A model generated the notes under the pieces. That model saw only the letters and a program-made list of their open reading frames with translations, did not search any database and was not told the DNA's origin. Below are positions 16,190-25,800 of a stretch of 64,000 nucleotides of DNA, in pieces. Position numbers and translations under genes: made by a program. The stretch's first letter is position 1; each line of letters opens with the position of its first letter. Source of the DNA: JANYHF01 sp963732765 (GTDB taxonomy: Bacteria; Pseudomonadota; Alphaproteobacteria; Rhizobiales; Hyphomicrobiaceae); NCBI GenBank assembly GCA_963732765.1, contig CAVTAS010000001.1:396975-460974 (forward strand), written 5' to 3'.

Positions 16190-18721
16190 ATGGGACACTC
16201 ACGACAGGACGGCGGGTTTGCGCCTGCCAAGAAGCCGCGCGGCAAGGCGAAGTCGGGCAAGCCGGTGCAGCCGCCGGTGGAGACGGCTGCCAATACGCCG
16301 GGGCTGTCGGACAATGAGCAGAGCCCGATCCTGGGCGCGTTGGATTCGCCGGAGCCGGCCGTAGGGCCGCGCCGGGCGCCCGCGCCGCGGAAAATGTCGG
16401 CCACCGAGCTGAAGATGCGCGCCGATCCGAAAATTTCGGGCGGGCCGCGCGAGGGGCTGGAACATCTGCGGCCCGAGCAGCGGCCCATCGCGGAGGGGTT
16501 CACGCCGCATCGCCCACCGCGTCCCGACAAGTCCGAGGGCGGTATTCCACTGCGTGTGGTCTCGCCCTACGAGCCCAAGGGCGACCAGCCCACGGCCATC
16601 GCCGAACTGGTCGCACAGGTCAACGCCAAGGAGCGCGATCAGGTACTGCTCGGCGTCACCGGGTCGGGCAAAACCTTCACGATGGCCAATGTCATCGAGC
16701 GCACGCAGCGCCCCGCGCTGATTCTGGCGCCGAATAAAACGCTGGCGGCTCAGCTCTATGGCGAGTTCAAGAGCTTCTTCCCAGACAACGCCGTCGAGTA
16801 TTTCGTCTCCTACTACGATTACTATCAGCCGGAAGCCTATGTTCCGCGCACGGACACCTACATCGAGAAGGAAAGCTCGATCAACGAGCAGATCGACCGT
16901 ATGCGTCATTCCGCGACGCGCGCCCTGCTCGAACGCGACGACGTGGTGGTGGTGGCGTCCGTGTCCTGCATCTACGGCATCGGCGACGTCGAGACCTATT
17001 CGGCTATGACGTTTGCGCTCAAGAAGGGCGAGCGCATCAGCCAGCGCCAGCTGCTTGGCGACCTTGTCGCGCTGCAGTACAAACGCAACGAGCAGAACTT
17101 CGTGCGCGGCATGTTCCGGGTACGCGGCGATACCGTCGATCTGTTCCCGTCGCATTTCGAGGACCGGGCCTGGCGCATCCAGATGTTCGGCGACGAGATC
17201 GAGAGCATCACCGAGTTCGACCCGCTGACCGGCCACAAAACAGCCGAGCTGCCGACCATCAAGATCTACGCTAACTCCCATTACGTGACGCCCAAACCGA
17301 CGCTGGAACAGGCGGTGCGGCGTATCGAGAACGATCTGCAGGTGCGCCTCGCGGAGTTCAAAGACGCCGGCCGGCTCCTCGAAGCGCAGCGCCTGGAGCA
17401 GCGCACGCAGTTCGATCTGGAGATGATCCAGGCCACCGGCGCCTGCGCGGGCATCGAGAACTATTCACGTTACCTCACGGGACGTGCGCCGGGCGAGCCG
17501 CCGCCGACGCTGTTCGAATATCTTCCGGACAACGCGCTGGTTTTCATCGACGAGAGCCACGTCACGATCGGCCAACTCGGCGCCATGTTCAAGGGCGACT
17601 TCAACCGCAAGGCGACGCTTGCCGAATTCGGCTTCCGCCTGCCGTCCGCCATCGATAACCGTCCGCTCCGCTTCGAGGAATGGAATTTGATGCGGCCCCA
17701 GACGGTCTATGTGTCGGCCACGCCCGGCAACTGGGAGCTGGAGCAGACCGGCGGTGTATTCGTCGAGCAGGTCATCCGTCCAACCGGCCTCATTGACCCT
17801 CCGGTGGAAATCCGTCCCGCCCGCACCCAGGTCGACGATGTGATCGACGAAGTACGGCAGGTGGCGCTCGCCGGCTATCGCACGCTCGTCACCACGCTAA
17901 CTAAGCGCATGGCCGAAGACCTCACCGAGTACATGCACGAGCAGGGCATTCGCGTGCGCTACATGCACTCGGACATCGAGACGCTGGAGCGGATCGAGAT
18001 CATCCGTGATCTGCGGCTCGGCGCCTTCGATGTGCTGATCGGCATCAACCTGTTGCGCGAGGGCCTCGACATTCCCGAGTGCGGCTTGGTGGCGATCCTC
18101 GATGCGGACAAGGAAGGCTTCCTGCGCTCAGAAACGTCCTTGGTACAGACGATCGGACGCGCCGCGCGCAATGTCGACGGCAAAGTCATTCTCTATGCTG
18201 ATGGCATCACCGGCTCGATGGAGCGCGCCATGGCCGAGACCAACCGCCGGCGCGAGAAGCAGGTGGCGTACAATACCGAGCACGGCATCAACCCCGAGAG
18301 CATCAAGCGCAACATCTCCGATGTGATGAGCTCGATGTACGAGCGCGATCACGTCACGGTGGATGCGGGCCCTGGCTTTAAGAAGGGCGAGAAACAGGCG
18401 CTGGCCGGGCACAACCTCGCCGCCGTCATCGCCGACATGGAAAAGCGCATGAAGGACGCCGCCGCCGATCTGGAATTCGAGGAAGCGGCTCGGCTGCGCG
18501 ACGAGGTCAAGCGCCTGCGCGAAGTGGAACTGGCTGTCATGGACGATCCGCTGGCGCGGCAGTCTGATGTCGAGGCGGCAGTGGCGCGGGCAAATCGCGC
18601 GGCCAGGGGATCGCGGGTGCAAGAGGCCGAGGAGTTCTGGCCCAAGGGCGCGCCGGCAAAGTCGGCTGGGCGCAGCACGGCGGGACGTCCAGGGACAAGG
18701 GCCGTGCGAGGCAAGCGGTAG
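16190..18721 (+). CDS. uvrB: Excinuclease ABC subunit UvrB
   Basis: An 843-residue damage-verifying helicase of nucleotide excision repair, working with UvrA and UvrC. Walker A is GVTGSGKTFT (~residue 155), the beta-hairpin YYDYYQPEAYVPRTD, the DEAD-like box VFIDESHVT, motif VI QTIGRAARNVDGKV, and the C-terminal UVR domain (FEEAARLRDEVKRLREVE) that binds UvrC. It is longer than the usual ~670 residues because of a ~120-residue Pro/Lys-rich N-terminal extension and a basic C-terminal tail, as in other alphaproteobacteria. ATG 16190 (MGHSRQDGG) is the first sensible start; no strong Shine-Dalgarno is visible. Confidence 0.97.
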   Translation: MGHSRQDGGFAPAKKPRGKAKSGKPVQPPVETAANTPGLSDNEQSPILGALDSPEPAVGPRRAPAPRKMSATELKMRADPKISGGPREGLEHLRPEQRPIAEGFTPHRPPRPDKSEGGIPLRVVSPYEPKGDQPTAIAELVAQVNAKERDQVLLGVTGSGKTFTMANVIERTQRPALILAPNKTLAAQLYGEFKSFFPDNAVEYFVSYYDYYQPEAYVPRTDTYIEKESSINEQIDRMRHSATRALLERDDVVVVASVSCIYGIGDVETYSAMTFALKKGERISQRQLLGDLVALQYKRNEQNFVRGMFRVRGDTVDLFPSHFEDRAWRIQMFGDEIESITEFDPLTGHKTAELPTIKIYANSHYVTPKPTLEQAVRRIENDLQVRLAEFKDAGRLLEAQRLEQRTQFDLEMIQATGACAGIENYSRYLTGRAPGEPPPTLFEYLPDNALVFIDESHVTIGQLGAMFKGDFNRKATLAEFGFRLPSAIDNRPLRFEEWNLMRPQTVYVSATPGNWELEQTGGVFVEQVIRPTGLIDPPVEIRPARTQVDDVIDEVRQVALAGYRTLVTTLTKRMAEDLTEYMHEQGIRVRYMHSDIETLERIEIIRDLRLGAFDVLIGINLLREGLDIPECGLVAILDADKEGFLRSETSLVQTIGRAARNVDGKVILYADGITGSMERAMAETNRRREKQVAYNTEHGINPESIKRNISDVMSSMYERDHVTVDAGPGFKKGEKQALAGHNLAAVIADMEKRMKDAAADLEFEEAARLRDEVKRLREVELAVMDDPLARQSDVEAAVARANRAARGSRVQEAEEFWPKGAPAKSAGRSTAGRPGTRAVRGKR

Positions 18722-18759
18722 GATCTATCCGGCAGATCGCCGGAGCGGGTTCCTCGCGC

Positions 18760-19428
18760 TCACCCCATCCGAGCTGACATGGCTCCTGCGCCTGCAACCA
18801 TCCCCACGGGATCGACGAACGGCAGCATCTCGTCGGGCTGCTGGAACTCGTCCATCATGACGGGCGTGTAGCCGGTCGCCACGTCCGGACCGACCGGCAT
18901 TGAGATGGCGTCGCTGTAGAGCGTGCCCTCGTGCCAGAAATAGGTGACGGTGGTCTGGAACGCCGACGTCACCGGCGGGCCTTCCATGTTGAACACGCTT
19001 TGCGTTGTCGCTACCACGCCAGCCACTTCGCGGTGCGCAATCGAGCGCTGCAATTGGCGGTCGTCCAGCATGTTGCGCAGAACACCGCTGGCTTCCCCGA
19101 TCAGTTCCTTACCTATCTTGTCGGCCAGGATCGGGCGCTTTTCCAGGGCCGGCTTGGATACCGCAAGCAGTTGCAGCCGCGGCGTGCGCGATAGCGCGCG
19201 CGGCACCGGGCACATCTGCACCGCGCTGATCAGCGAGCGCAGCAACGATCCAGGCGGCTCCCAGCCCAAGTCGCGCAGGCGCTTCTGCTGCACAATCGAG
19301 GGATTGTCGTCACCGCGTTCCCACCGCGATACGGTGCGCTGCGATACGTTCAATTGCTCGGCCAGCTGCTGCTGACTGTAGCCAGCCCGCAGCCGAACAG
19401 CCCTGACAACTCCGCCCCAATGACCCAA
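18760..19428 (-). CDS. XRE-family transcriptional regulator with unknown C-terminal domain
   Basis: A 222-residue protein. Residues ~8-50 form a Cro/CI-type helix-turn-helix (RAVRLRAGYSQQQLAEQL, NVSQRTVSRWERGDDNPS). The remaining ~150 residues are a separate domain with TRPLQ-like strands (EGPPVTSAFQTTVTYFWHEG, SDAISMPVGPDVATGYT) that may be a PAS-like or receptor module; I cannot name it. It is convergent with uvrB and preceded by a long gene-free spacer in which its operator should lie. Confidence 0.82.
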   Translation of the reverse strand: MGHWGGVVRAVRLRAGYSQQQLAEQLNVSQRTVSRWERGDDNPSIVQQKRLRDLGWEPPGSLLRSLISAVQMCPVPRALSRTPRLQLLAVSKPALEKRPILADKIGKELIGEASGVLRNMLDDRQLQRSIAHREVAGVVATTQSVFNMEGPPVTSAFQTTVTYFWHEGTLYSDAISMPVGPDVATGYTPVMMDEFQQPDEMLPFVDPVGMVAGAGAMSARMG

Positions 19429-20171
19429 GGTAGCGCTCCCTATGTTCTTCAGCCGCTCTTAGACGTTGAGCAATTCTAATCCCCCCTGGTAAGTAATCCC
19501 CGCGACCGTTTTGAGGCCAAACCCGATCGAGAGCCGGGCAAGGCCAATGAGATAACCTGGAGCACTTTGGGGGGTTCCAGGTTCTGCAGCGGTCGCTCGC
19601 AGGGCGGCTGGTGACTTGGCTGCGTCGAGTCACCAGCCTTGCCTGCGCACAGTATTGTCCACTCATCTGGTGAACCTACGTGGACTCCGCAAGCGGGTCT
19701 ACCGGCACGCTCCTGCGGCAAAGTAGCCACAGCCGCGCCCTATTGCTCAGGCATGGTCGCTTTCGGGCGTAAATTCATCCGATTGCGCCAGGAGCGGGTC
19801 GTAGCGTGCTGTTTCGGACGCTTGTAATGCCATGATGGGCTTGGCTATAAGGTCGGTCGCGATAGGTTCGGAACGACCGGCGGGCCAAAGGCTTGGCGCG
19901 AAACAGAGGATTGTCGCGGCTGCGATGAATGACGGGTGACAGCCCGTTCCGTGTGGGAGGGCATGGGTTCTGCGTTCGCTGGTCTCGACACTGGGTCCGC
20001 AGGTCTGCTGCTATCCCATCAGGTCTGTTGGCCGGTTCACGGCTCGGGCCTTGCGGTCAGTGCGCTGTCGACGGCAGCCTGTCGCTGTGGGGCTTGAGAC
20101 GTCGTGCACTTGGTGGCGGTAGGTGTTGCATGCTGGCATAGCCAGCGGGCGTATTTGGGGAGCGTACACGC
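19429..20171. other. 743 bp gene-free region with a perfect 11-bp inverted repeat
   Basis: No frame with plausible composition and ribosome-binding site was found. The only structure that stands out is GGCTGGTGACT (19606-19616) and its exact complement AGTCACCAGCC (19628-19638) around an 11-nt centre. It lacks a T-tract, so it is not a standard terminator; an operator or small structured RNA is possible. The right end contains the ribosome-binding site (GGGGAG) of the BON/OmpA gene. Confidence 0.5.
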
Positions 20172-22934
20172 ATGAGATGCAAACCACTGCACTGGCTATT
20201 GGGCCTGCCAGGGCTTGCGCTCATCGCTGCAATCGCTGTGTTTGGTGAGCTGCCCCATGTCCGCACCGATCTGCGGGATCGGGCCAACAGCGCTCTACAG
20301 GCCACCGGGCTCGACTGGGCGCGGCTCGATCTGGATGCCCGCGATGCGCGCGTGAGCGGCACCGCCACGAACGATCGCGAACAAGCGGCAGCGCTGGACA
20401 CGGTCCGCAGTATCTGGGGTATCCGTATTGCCGGCGATGAGACCAGCCTGATCGAGGCGCTGCGTCCCTATGTGTGGTCGCTGACCCGTGACGGCAAAAA
20501 GGTTGAGATCAACGGGTTCGCCGATAGCGACGCCAATCGCAAGGCGGTGAGCAGTGCAGCTGAAGCGCAAATGCGCGGGTTGTCACTCAGCCAGAACGTC
20601 AAGCTGGCGCGCGGCATGCCGCAACGCGAGCAATGGCTGCTGGCGATCGAATACGCAACCAAGCTGAGCACGGGACTGTCGAAGGGCTCCGCCAAGTTGG
20701 AAGACCTCAGCCTCAGCATCTCAGGCGAAGCGGCCAGCCCGCAAGCCTACAGTGCGATACTGGGCATGTTGTCAAACAACCGTCCGCCCGGCGTGGAAAT
20801 AGCGCTGGCAGAGATCAAGCCGCCGCTTGTCAGCCCCTACACCTGGACGGCCACCTGGGCCAATCGCACGCTGGTGCTGGATGGCTATGTGCCGGACGAC
20901 CGCGTCCGTGCGGCCATCCTGGATAGCGCCGACACTATGTTTCCGGGCGCTAGCATCACCGACAAGATGCAGTTGGCTGGCGGCGAACCCCAGATCTACG
21001 GACCGGCGATCGATCAGGCTTTGCGCGGTCTTGCAGAGCTGGAGACCGGCAAGGCGACCCTCAACGGCGTCAAGGCCGATCTGCGCGGTGTCGCGGTCGA
21101 GCAGGAGACTGCCGAGGCTGTGACGCAGGCTTTCCGGTCTGGCGCTCCGGCCGGCGTTGTTGCGACGCAAAACATCACGTTCCGCAAGGCGAAGGTGCAA
21201 GTCGCTCAGCCCTACCTGTGGTCCGCAGAATTTTCGGGGCGAGACCTGCTGATGGAAGGCTTCGTGCCCGACGACAAGACCAAGAGGGATCTGGCCGCGT
21301 TTGCCGCGAGCCGCTTCAAGGCCGTGCGCATTACCGACCGGACTGCGGTCGCAGCGGGCGTACCGGCCGGGTTTGCGTCGGCCGCAATGGCCGGGCTGCA
21401 GAACCTGGCGCGGCTGGATCGCGGTAAGGCGCGGCTGGTTGACAGCACCATCGATCTGAGCGGCCATGTTGCCGACCAATCGGCCGCCGACGCAGCGACG
21501 GTCGATTTCGATGCGACCGTGCCGCCGGGCTACTCCAACACAACGGGCATCACCTTCGATCCGCCCAAAGTTGTCGAACAGCCGCCGCCGAAACCCGAAC
21601 CGCCCAAGGTGGTCGAGGCGCCGAAGCCTGTTGAAAAACCCAAGCCGGTAGAACCTCCCAAAGTCGTCGAGGCACCCAAGCCAGTCGAAAGGCCAAAGGT
21701 GGTCGAGGCGCCCAAGCCCAGGGCCAAGCCCGCCGAACCCTACCAGTGGGACGCGCTGGTCGAGAACGGTCGCATCATGCTCACGGGTACGGTGCCAAAT
21801 CAGGACGCGCGCGAACTGGTGCTCAGCCTGGTAGCCTCGCGCTTGCCGGGAATTACCGTCATCGACAACCTCGCTATGGGTGAGGCTCTGCCAATGTCGA
21901 ACGACGACTGGCTGCGCGGCATCGACGCTGGCCTGAAGGCCGTGGCTGATCTTGGCGGCGGGCGAGCGCACTTGAAGGACCGGGCGCTGACCGTCACCGG
22001 CACGACGAGCGACAAGGCGATGCCCGACTATGTGGCCGAATCGATACGTCGGGCTGTCCCGGCCGGATTTGTGACCGAGTCTCAGGTCGAGTTTCAGCCG
22101 CCGCCGGCGCCCAAGCCCTATCTGACGACATTGCAGTACGACGGCCTGAAGGTCGCTATCGAAGGTGATGTGCCCGACGAAGCCACGCGGGCCAAGCTGT
22201 TGGCGCAGTTGAAGCCGCTCTTTCCTCAGCGCGAGTTCGAGGATCGCACGACCATCCGCAAGGGCGCACCGGAGAGCTGGCTGCAAGCGCTGACACAGGG
22301 TCTGTCGCCCCTCTCCAAGCTGGATTCGGGACAATTGACCCTGCGTGATCGCGCGCTGATCTTGTCGGGTGCGACCGAAGACGAAAAAATCCTTGCGGCG
22401 GCGCGGCAGAGGGTGGCGACGGTGCTGCCCAAGGGCTATCAAGGCAGCGATCAGCTGGTCTTTGTCGCCCCACCGGCGCCCGATCCCAAGCTGCTCGCCC
22501 AGAAGCAGGACGAGAGCAAATACGACGTCAAGAGACTGATCAAGCAGGCCGCGCCCTTGTCGGCGCCCGAATGCCAGGCGGTGCTCAACTCGGTGATCCG
22601 CGGCAAGGCCTTCTTCGCCACCGCCCGGGCGTCGCTTGATCAACGGGCCGCCGGCGCGTTGAACTCCGTGGTGACGCTGGCCAAGCGCTGCACTGGCACG
22701 ACGGTCGAGATTTCGGGCCATACCGACAGCGACGGCGCTTCTGCCTTCAACAAGCGTCTGTCGGAACAGCGTGCGCAGTCGGTGGTCGAGTACCTGAAGA
22801 AACAGGGCATCGGCTCCGACCGGCTGAATGCGGTCGGGATGGGCGAAGAACAACCGATCGCGCCGAACGACACCTTCAACAACAAGGCCAAGAACCGGCG
22901 TATCGACATCCGGGTGATGCAAGGCAATGGCTGA
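20172..22934 (+). CDS. Multi-BON/OmpA-like envelope protein
   Basis: A 920-residue protein with an N-terminal signal or anchor helix (WLLGLPGLALIAAIAVF). Then come about six related ~90-residue BON-like modules, each opening with a Pro-Tyr/Leu strand such as PYVWSLTRDGKKVEINGFA, PYTWTATWANRTLVLDGYV, PYLWSAEFSGRDLLMEGFV and PYQWDALVENGRIMLTGTV. A Pro/Lys/Val linker (21560-21730; repeats of PPKVVEAPKP) divides them. The C-terminal ~120 residues are an OmpA peptidoglycan-binding domain (VEISGHTDSDG, LSEQRAQSVVEYL, NRRIDIRV). It should span the envelope and hold peptidoglycan. GGGGAG precedes the start. Two membrane-protein genes follow closely. Confidence 0.92.
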   Translation: MRCKPLHWLLGLPGLALIAAIAVFGELPHVRTDLRDRANSALQATGLDWARLDLDARDARVSGTATNDREQAAALDTVRSIWGIRIAGDETSLIEALRPYVWSLTRDGKKVEINGFADSDANRKAVSSAAEAQMRGLSLSQNVKLARGMPQREQWLLAIEYATKLSTGLSKGSAKLEDLSLSISGEAASPQAYSAILGMLSNNRPPGVEIALAEIKPPLVSPYTWTATWANRTLVLDGYVPDDRVRAAILDSADTMFPGASITDKMQLAGGEPQIYGPAIDQALRGLAELETGKATLNGVKADLRGVAVEQETAEAVTQAFRSGAPAGVVATQNITFRKAKVQVAQPYLWSAEFSGRDLLMEGFVPDDKTKRDLAAFAASRFKAVRITDRTAVAAGVPAGFASAAMAGLQNLARLDRGKARLVDSTIDLSGHVADQSAADAATVDFDATVPPGYSNTTGITFDPPKVVEQPPPKPEPPKVVEAPKPVEKPKPVEPPKVVEAPKPVERPKVVEAPKPRAKPAEPYQWDALVENGRIMLTGTVPNQDARELVLSLVASRLPGITVIDNLAMGEALPMSNDDWLRGIDAGLKAVADLGGGRAHLKDRALTVTGTTSDKAMPDYVAESIRRAVPAGFVTESQVEFQPPPAPKPYLTTLQYDGLKVAIEGDVPDEATRAKLLAQLKPLFPQREFEDRTTIRKGAPESWLQALTQGLSPLSKLDSGQLTLRDRALILSGATEDEKILAAARQRVATVLPKGYQGSDQLVFVAPPAPDPKLLAQKQDESKYDVKRLIKQAAPLSAPECQAVLNSVIRGKAFFATARASLDQRAAGALNSVVTLAKRCTGTTVEISGHTDSDGASAFNKRLSEQRAQSVVEYLKKQGIGSDRLNAVGMGEEQPIAPNDTFNNKAKNRRIDIRVMQGNG

Positions 22935-22963
22935 GCGCAGATCGCGCGCGGAAGGAACTGCAG

Positions 22964-23074
22964 ATGGATTACCTGTTCTTGAAACTCTGGCCGTATCTGC
23001 TGCTGTCGCTGATCTGGGGTGGCATCGTCGGTTATTGGGCCTGCCCAGGCCGCTCGCGGCGGGACGACGTCTGA
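22964..23074 (+). CDS. 36-residue single-pass membrane protein
   Basis: Encodes MDYLFLKLWPYLLLSLIW, then GGIVGYWACPGRSRRDDV. GGAAGGA lies 8 nt before ATG 22964, a strong ribosome-binding site, and the gene sits 29 bp after the BON/OmpA stop codon. One hydrophobic helix is followed by a basic tail (RSRR), so the C-terminus should face the cytoplasm. The layout resembles the tiny middle gene of the mycobacterial arfABC operon, where a small membrane protein follows the BON/OmpA protein ArfA. That is an analogy of architecture, not a demonstrated homology. Confidence 0.72.
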   Translation: MDYLFLKLWPYLLLSLIWGGIVGYWACPGRSRRDDV

Positions 23075-23188
23075 TCATGTGAATGCTGATGGTATGACGT
23101 CTGATTGTAACTTGAGCGGCCGTCAAGGGATCGAACGCGGCGCCCCGGCCGGACCGGCGGGGCTCGCACTGGGGTGGAGAGCGTCGGC

Positions 23189-25707
23189 ATGACTTACTTC
23201 CTGCTGCAATCGGGAGCGATGTTCCTGGCGGCGTTTTTCGTCGGCTGCTGGTGCGGCTGCTTTATCAAGAGCTCCACCCACGAGAGCGCCGACGAACTCG
23301 TGCCGGCCGCTGGTCCTGCGCTTGCCCCCGTGGTCACCAAGGCGCCGCCAGCCCCGCCGCTGCGCCCGGCAACGCCTGCTCCGCAGCCACCAAGCCCAAT
23401 TCCAGTGAGCGCACCGCCGCCGCGTCCGCAACCGCCGGTCGTTCAGGCGCCTGCCGCTCCAGCCACGCGCGTTGCGCCCGAGCTGATCGCCACGGCGACG
23501 GCGCTAGCGGCAGCCCAGGGTAGCCGGCCGGCATCGACTGTCGACGATCTAAAGCGCATCAAGGGCATTGGACCCGAGCTTGAAATGAAACTGAACGACG
23601 CTGGCGTTCGTCGTTATTCCGAGATCGCCGGTTGGACCACGGCCGATGTGGCGCGCATCAACGGGATGATCGGGCAGGACGGCCGCGTACAACACGAGAA
23701 CTGGGTGGAACAGGCGCAGATCCTGGCGCGCGGCGACGAGACCGCCTTTTCGCGCCGTATGGACCGCAGGGAAGTCGCCGATGGCCGCGGTGAAACCTGG
23801 ACGCCGACTGCGCCCAACGATGTGGCCCGTCAAGCGGCCGCCGCATCGCAGAGCACGATGCGTCCAGTCGTCGAGACAACACCGCCGCCGGCTCGTCCGG
23901 TAGCTCCGCCAACGCCGCCCAAGTCGCAGGCGCCTGTCGTAGCCGCAGTCTCGCAGGCTACCAGCTCCACGGCATCAGCTCCACGATCGCTGTCGGTGCC
24001 GCCGCTGCGGCCGCTGCGGCAGTGGCGGCCTCAACAACGGCGTGCTGTGCGCGCAGGGCACACCGGCCACAACGCCTGCCGCCGTTTGCCCGCCACCTGC
24101 ATCGCCGACCACGACCATCTCTATGCGCCCCGCGCCCGGTCAGGGCAACCTCAGGCGCTTCGTGCGTTTGGCGGCCCCCGAGGGCAAAGCCGAAGATATC
24201 AGCTTGATTTCAGGCGTCGGCGACAAGGTCGCTGGCGAACTCAATCGCTACGGCATCTATCACTATTGGCAGCTAGCCGCGATGGGTCCGGACGATATCG
24301 AGTATCTGGAATCGCGCCTGAACCTGCGTGGCCGCATGCGCCGCGAGGAGTGGCAGGAGCAGGCTCGTGAGCTGATGGCCGGCAAACAGCCGCGCGGCGC
24401 ATTGGATCGCGCCCGAGCAACGCAAGTCAGCCAGCCGACCGCCCCGCCGCCGCCCCCGCCCGTTGCGCCGGTCCACGTGGCTGCCCCCGTGGCGCCGGTG
24501 AAGCCTGCAGCGGTCACACCTCCGCCGGCTCCCATCGTCGCGCCTCCAGCAGCGGTGAGCCAGCCGACGCCAGCGGCCGTTCCGCCCGCCGTCCCGGTAG
24601 TGACGCCGCGGCCGGCCGTGACCGCCAAGCCAGACGACCTCAGCCTAATCTCCGGCATCGCAGACCGGCTTGCCGCCGATCTGAACGGGCTCGGTATTGT
24701 GAGCTTCGCTCAGCTCGCGGCTCTGCGTCCGGACCAGGTCGACCAGTTGGAGTCCCAGACTCTCGTTGCGTGGCCGTGTGCGCCGCGAAGAGTGGCAAGA
24801 GCAGGCGCGTGAACTGATGTCCGGCAAGCCGCCCCGCGGCGCCATGGACCGTGCTCGTGCTGCCCAGTTGGCAGGCGAGCCGAACCCTTCGCCAGTTGTC
24901 ATGCCTACGACCAGGCCCGCGACGCCGGCCGCAACCATCGCCCCGCCCCCAAGCCCGGCAGTGGTTGCAAACCCGGTCCGCGCGCAAGTCGCCCAAGTGA
25001 CGACTGCGCCGCTGCCCCCGGCCCAGCCAATTCAGCAACCGGTTTCCCAGCCGGTGGCGCCGCCGCCCGTGCCAGTGCAGACAGCCCAACCCTCGGCCCC
25101 TCCCGCCGCGCCGCCAAAGCCGCCGGTTCATTCGGCTCCTGTCGTTGTCGAGAAGGTTGTGGTCGAGAAGGCGCCTGACCCAGTGCGCGTTCCTGCTCAG
25201 CCGGCTTCCACAACCTCAACGACAGCTACAGCGCCGGTTGCAGCCGTGGCCGCCGCTACGGCCGTTGCAAGCGCGGTGGTGGCGGCGACCAGACCCGCCG
25301 CCGCTCCGGTGACGCCGCCTTCGGTGCCTGCTCCCGCCCCGGTTCAGACTGTGTCCGCCCCGGCGCCAGCAACCACGCCATCACAAGTCACGGAACCCAG
25401 CTCGACCGATCCGAATTGGCAGCCGCGCTCGCGCGCCACCAACACGGCAGCGCGCGGCCCTCGCAACGACTTGAAGCGCATCAAGGGCATCGGCGTGGTG
25501 ATCGACAAAAAACTCGAAGCCATGGGTATCACCACCTACGAGCAGATCGCCGCCTGGACCACAGCGGACATCGACAAGGTCAGCAATGCCCTCGACTTCA
25601 AGGGCCGCATCGAGCGCGAACAGTGGGTGCACCAGGCCCGCATTCTGAGCGGCGGCGGGCAGACCGATTTCTCGCGGCGCATGGATCGCGGGGATGGGGT
25701 TGTGTAG
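23189..25707 (+). pseudogene. Membrane-anchored protein with four helix-hairpin-helix-like modules (frame breaks present)
   Basis: Read through its frame breaks this is a ~840-residue protein: an N-terminal membrane helix (GAMFLAAFFVGCWCGCFI), then four ~75-residue modules separated by long Ala/Pro linkers. Each module has an HhH-like start (LKRIKGIGPELEMKLNDAG, ISLISGVGDKVAGELNRYG, LSLISGIADRLAADLNGLG, LKRIKGIGVVIDKKLEAMG), a Trp/Leu-Thr segment and an RxxREEWxxQAR helix. Frames change between ~23975 and ~24042 and at ~24755 (one extra C in CCC). Modules 1 and 4 resemble each other most, as do 2 and 3. HhH-like modules of this type occur in proteins linked to the envelope and to NuoE. ATG 23189 is preferred to an in-frame GTG at 23174. 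Confidence 0.82.
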
Positions 25708-25800
25708 GTGGGTGAGTGGTGAGTGGTGAGTGGGTAAGGCGTATTACCGTTGGCTGCTCTCTTGCCTCTCGCGACTGACCACTCACCATCTCACCCACTT
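25708..25800. repeat. Heptamer-arm hairpin between convergent genes
   Basis: The left arm 25708-25734 is GTGGGTGAGTGG followed by TGAGTGGTGAGTGGG; the right arm 25773-25800 contains ACCACTCACC and TCTCACCCAC. The spacer of ~38 nt is unrelated. Same heptamer (GAGTGGT) as the element at 11406. It lies exactly between the stop codons of two convergent genes and may terminate both. Confidence 0.78.

Noticed and set aside
20772..23126. 784-codon open frame on the minus strand
   Set aside because: Mirror of the BON/OmpA gene; composition (Arg/Gly/Leu/His-rich) is non-protein-like and the plus-strand frame has clear domains.
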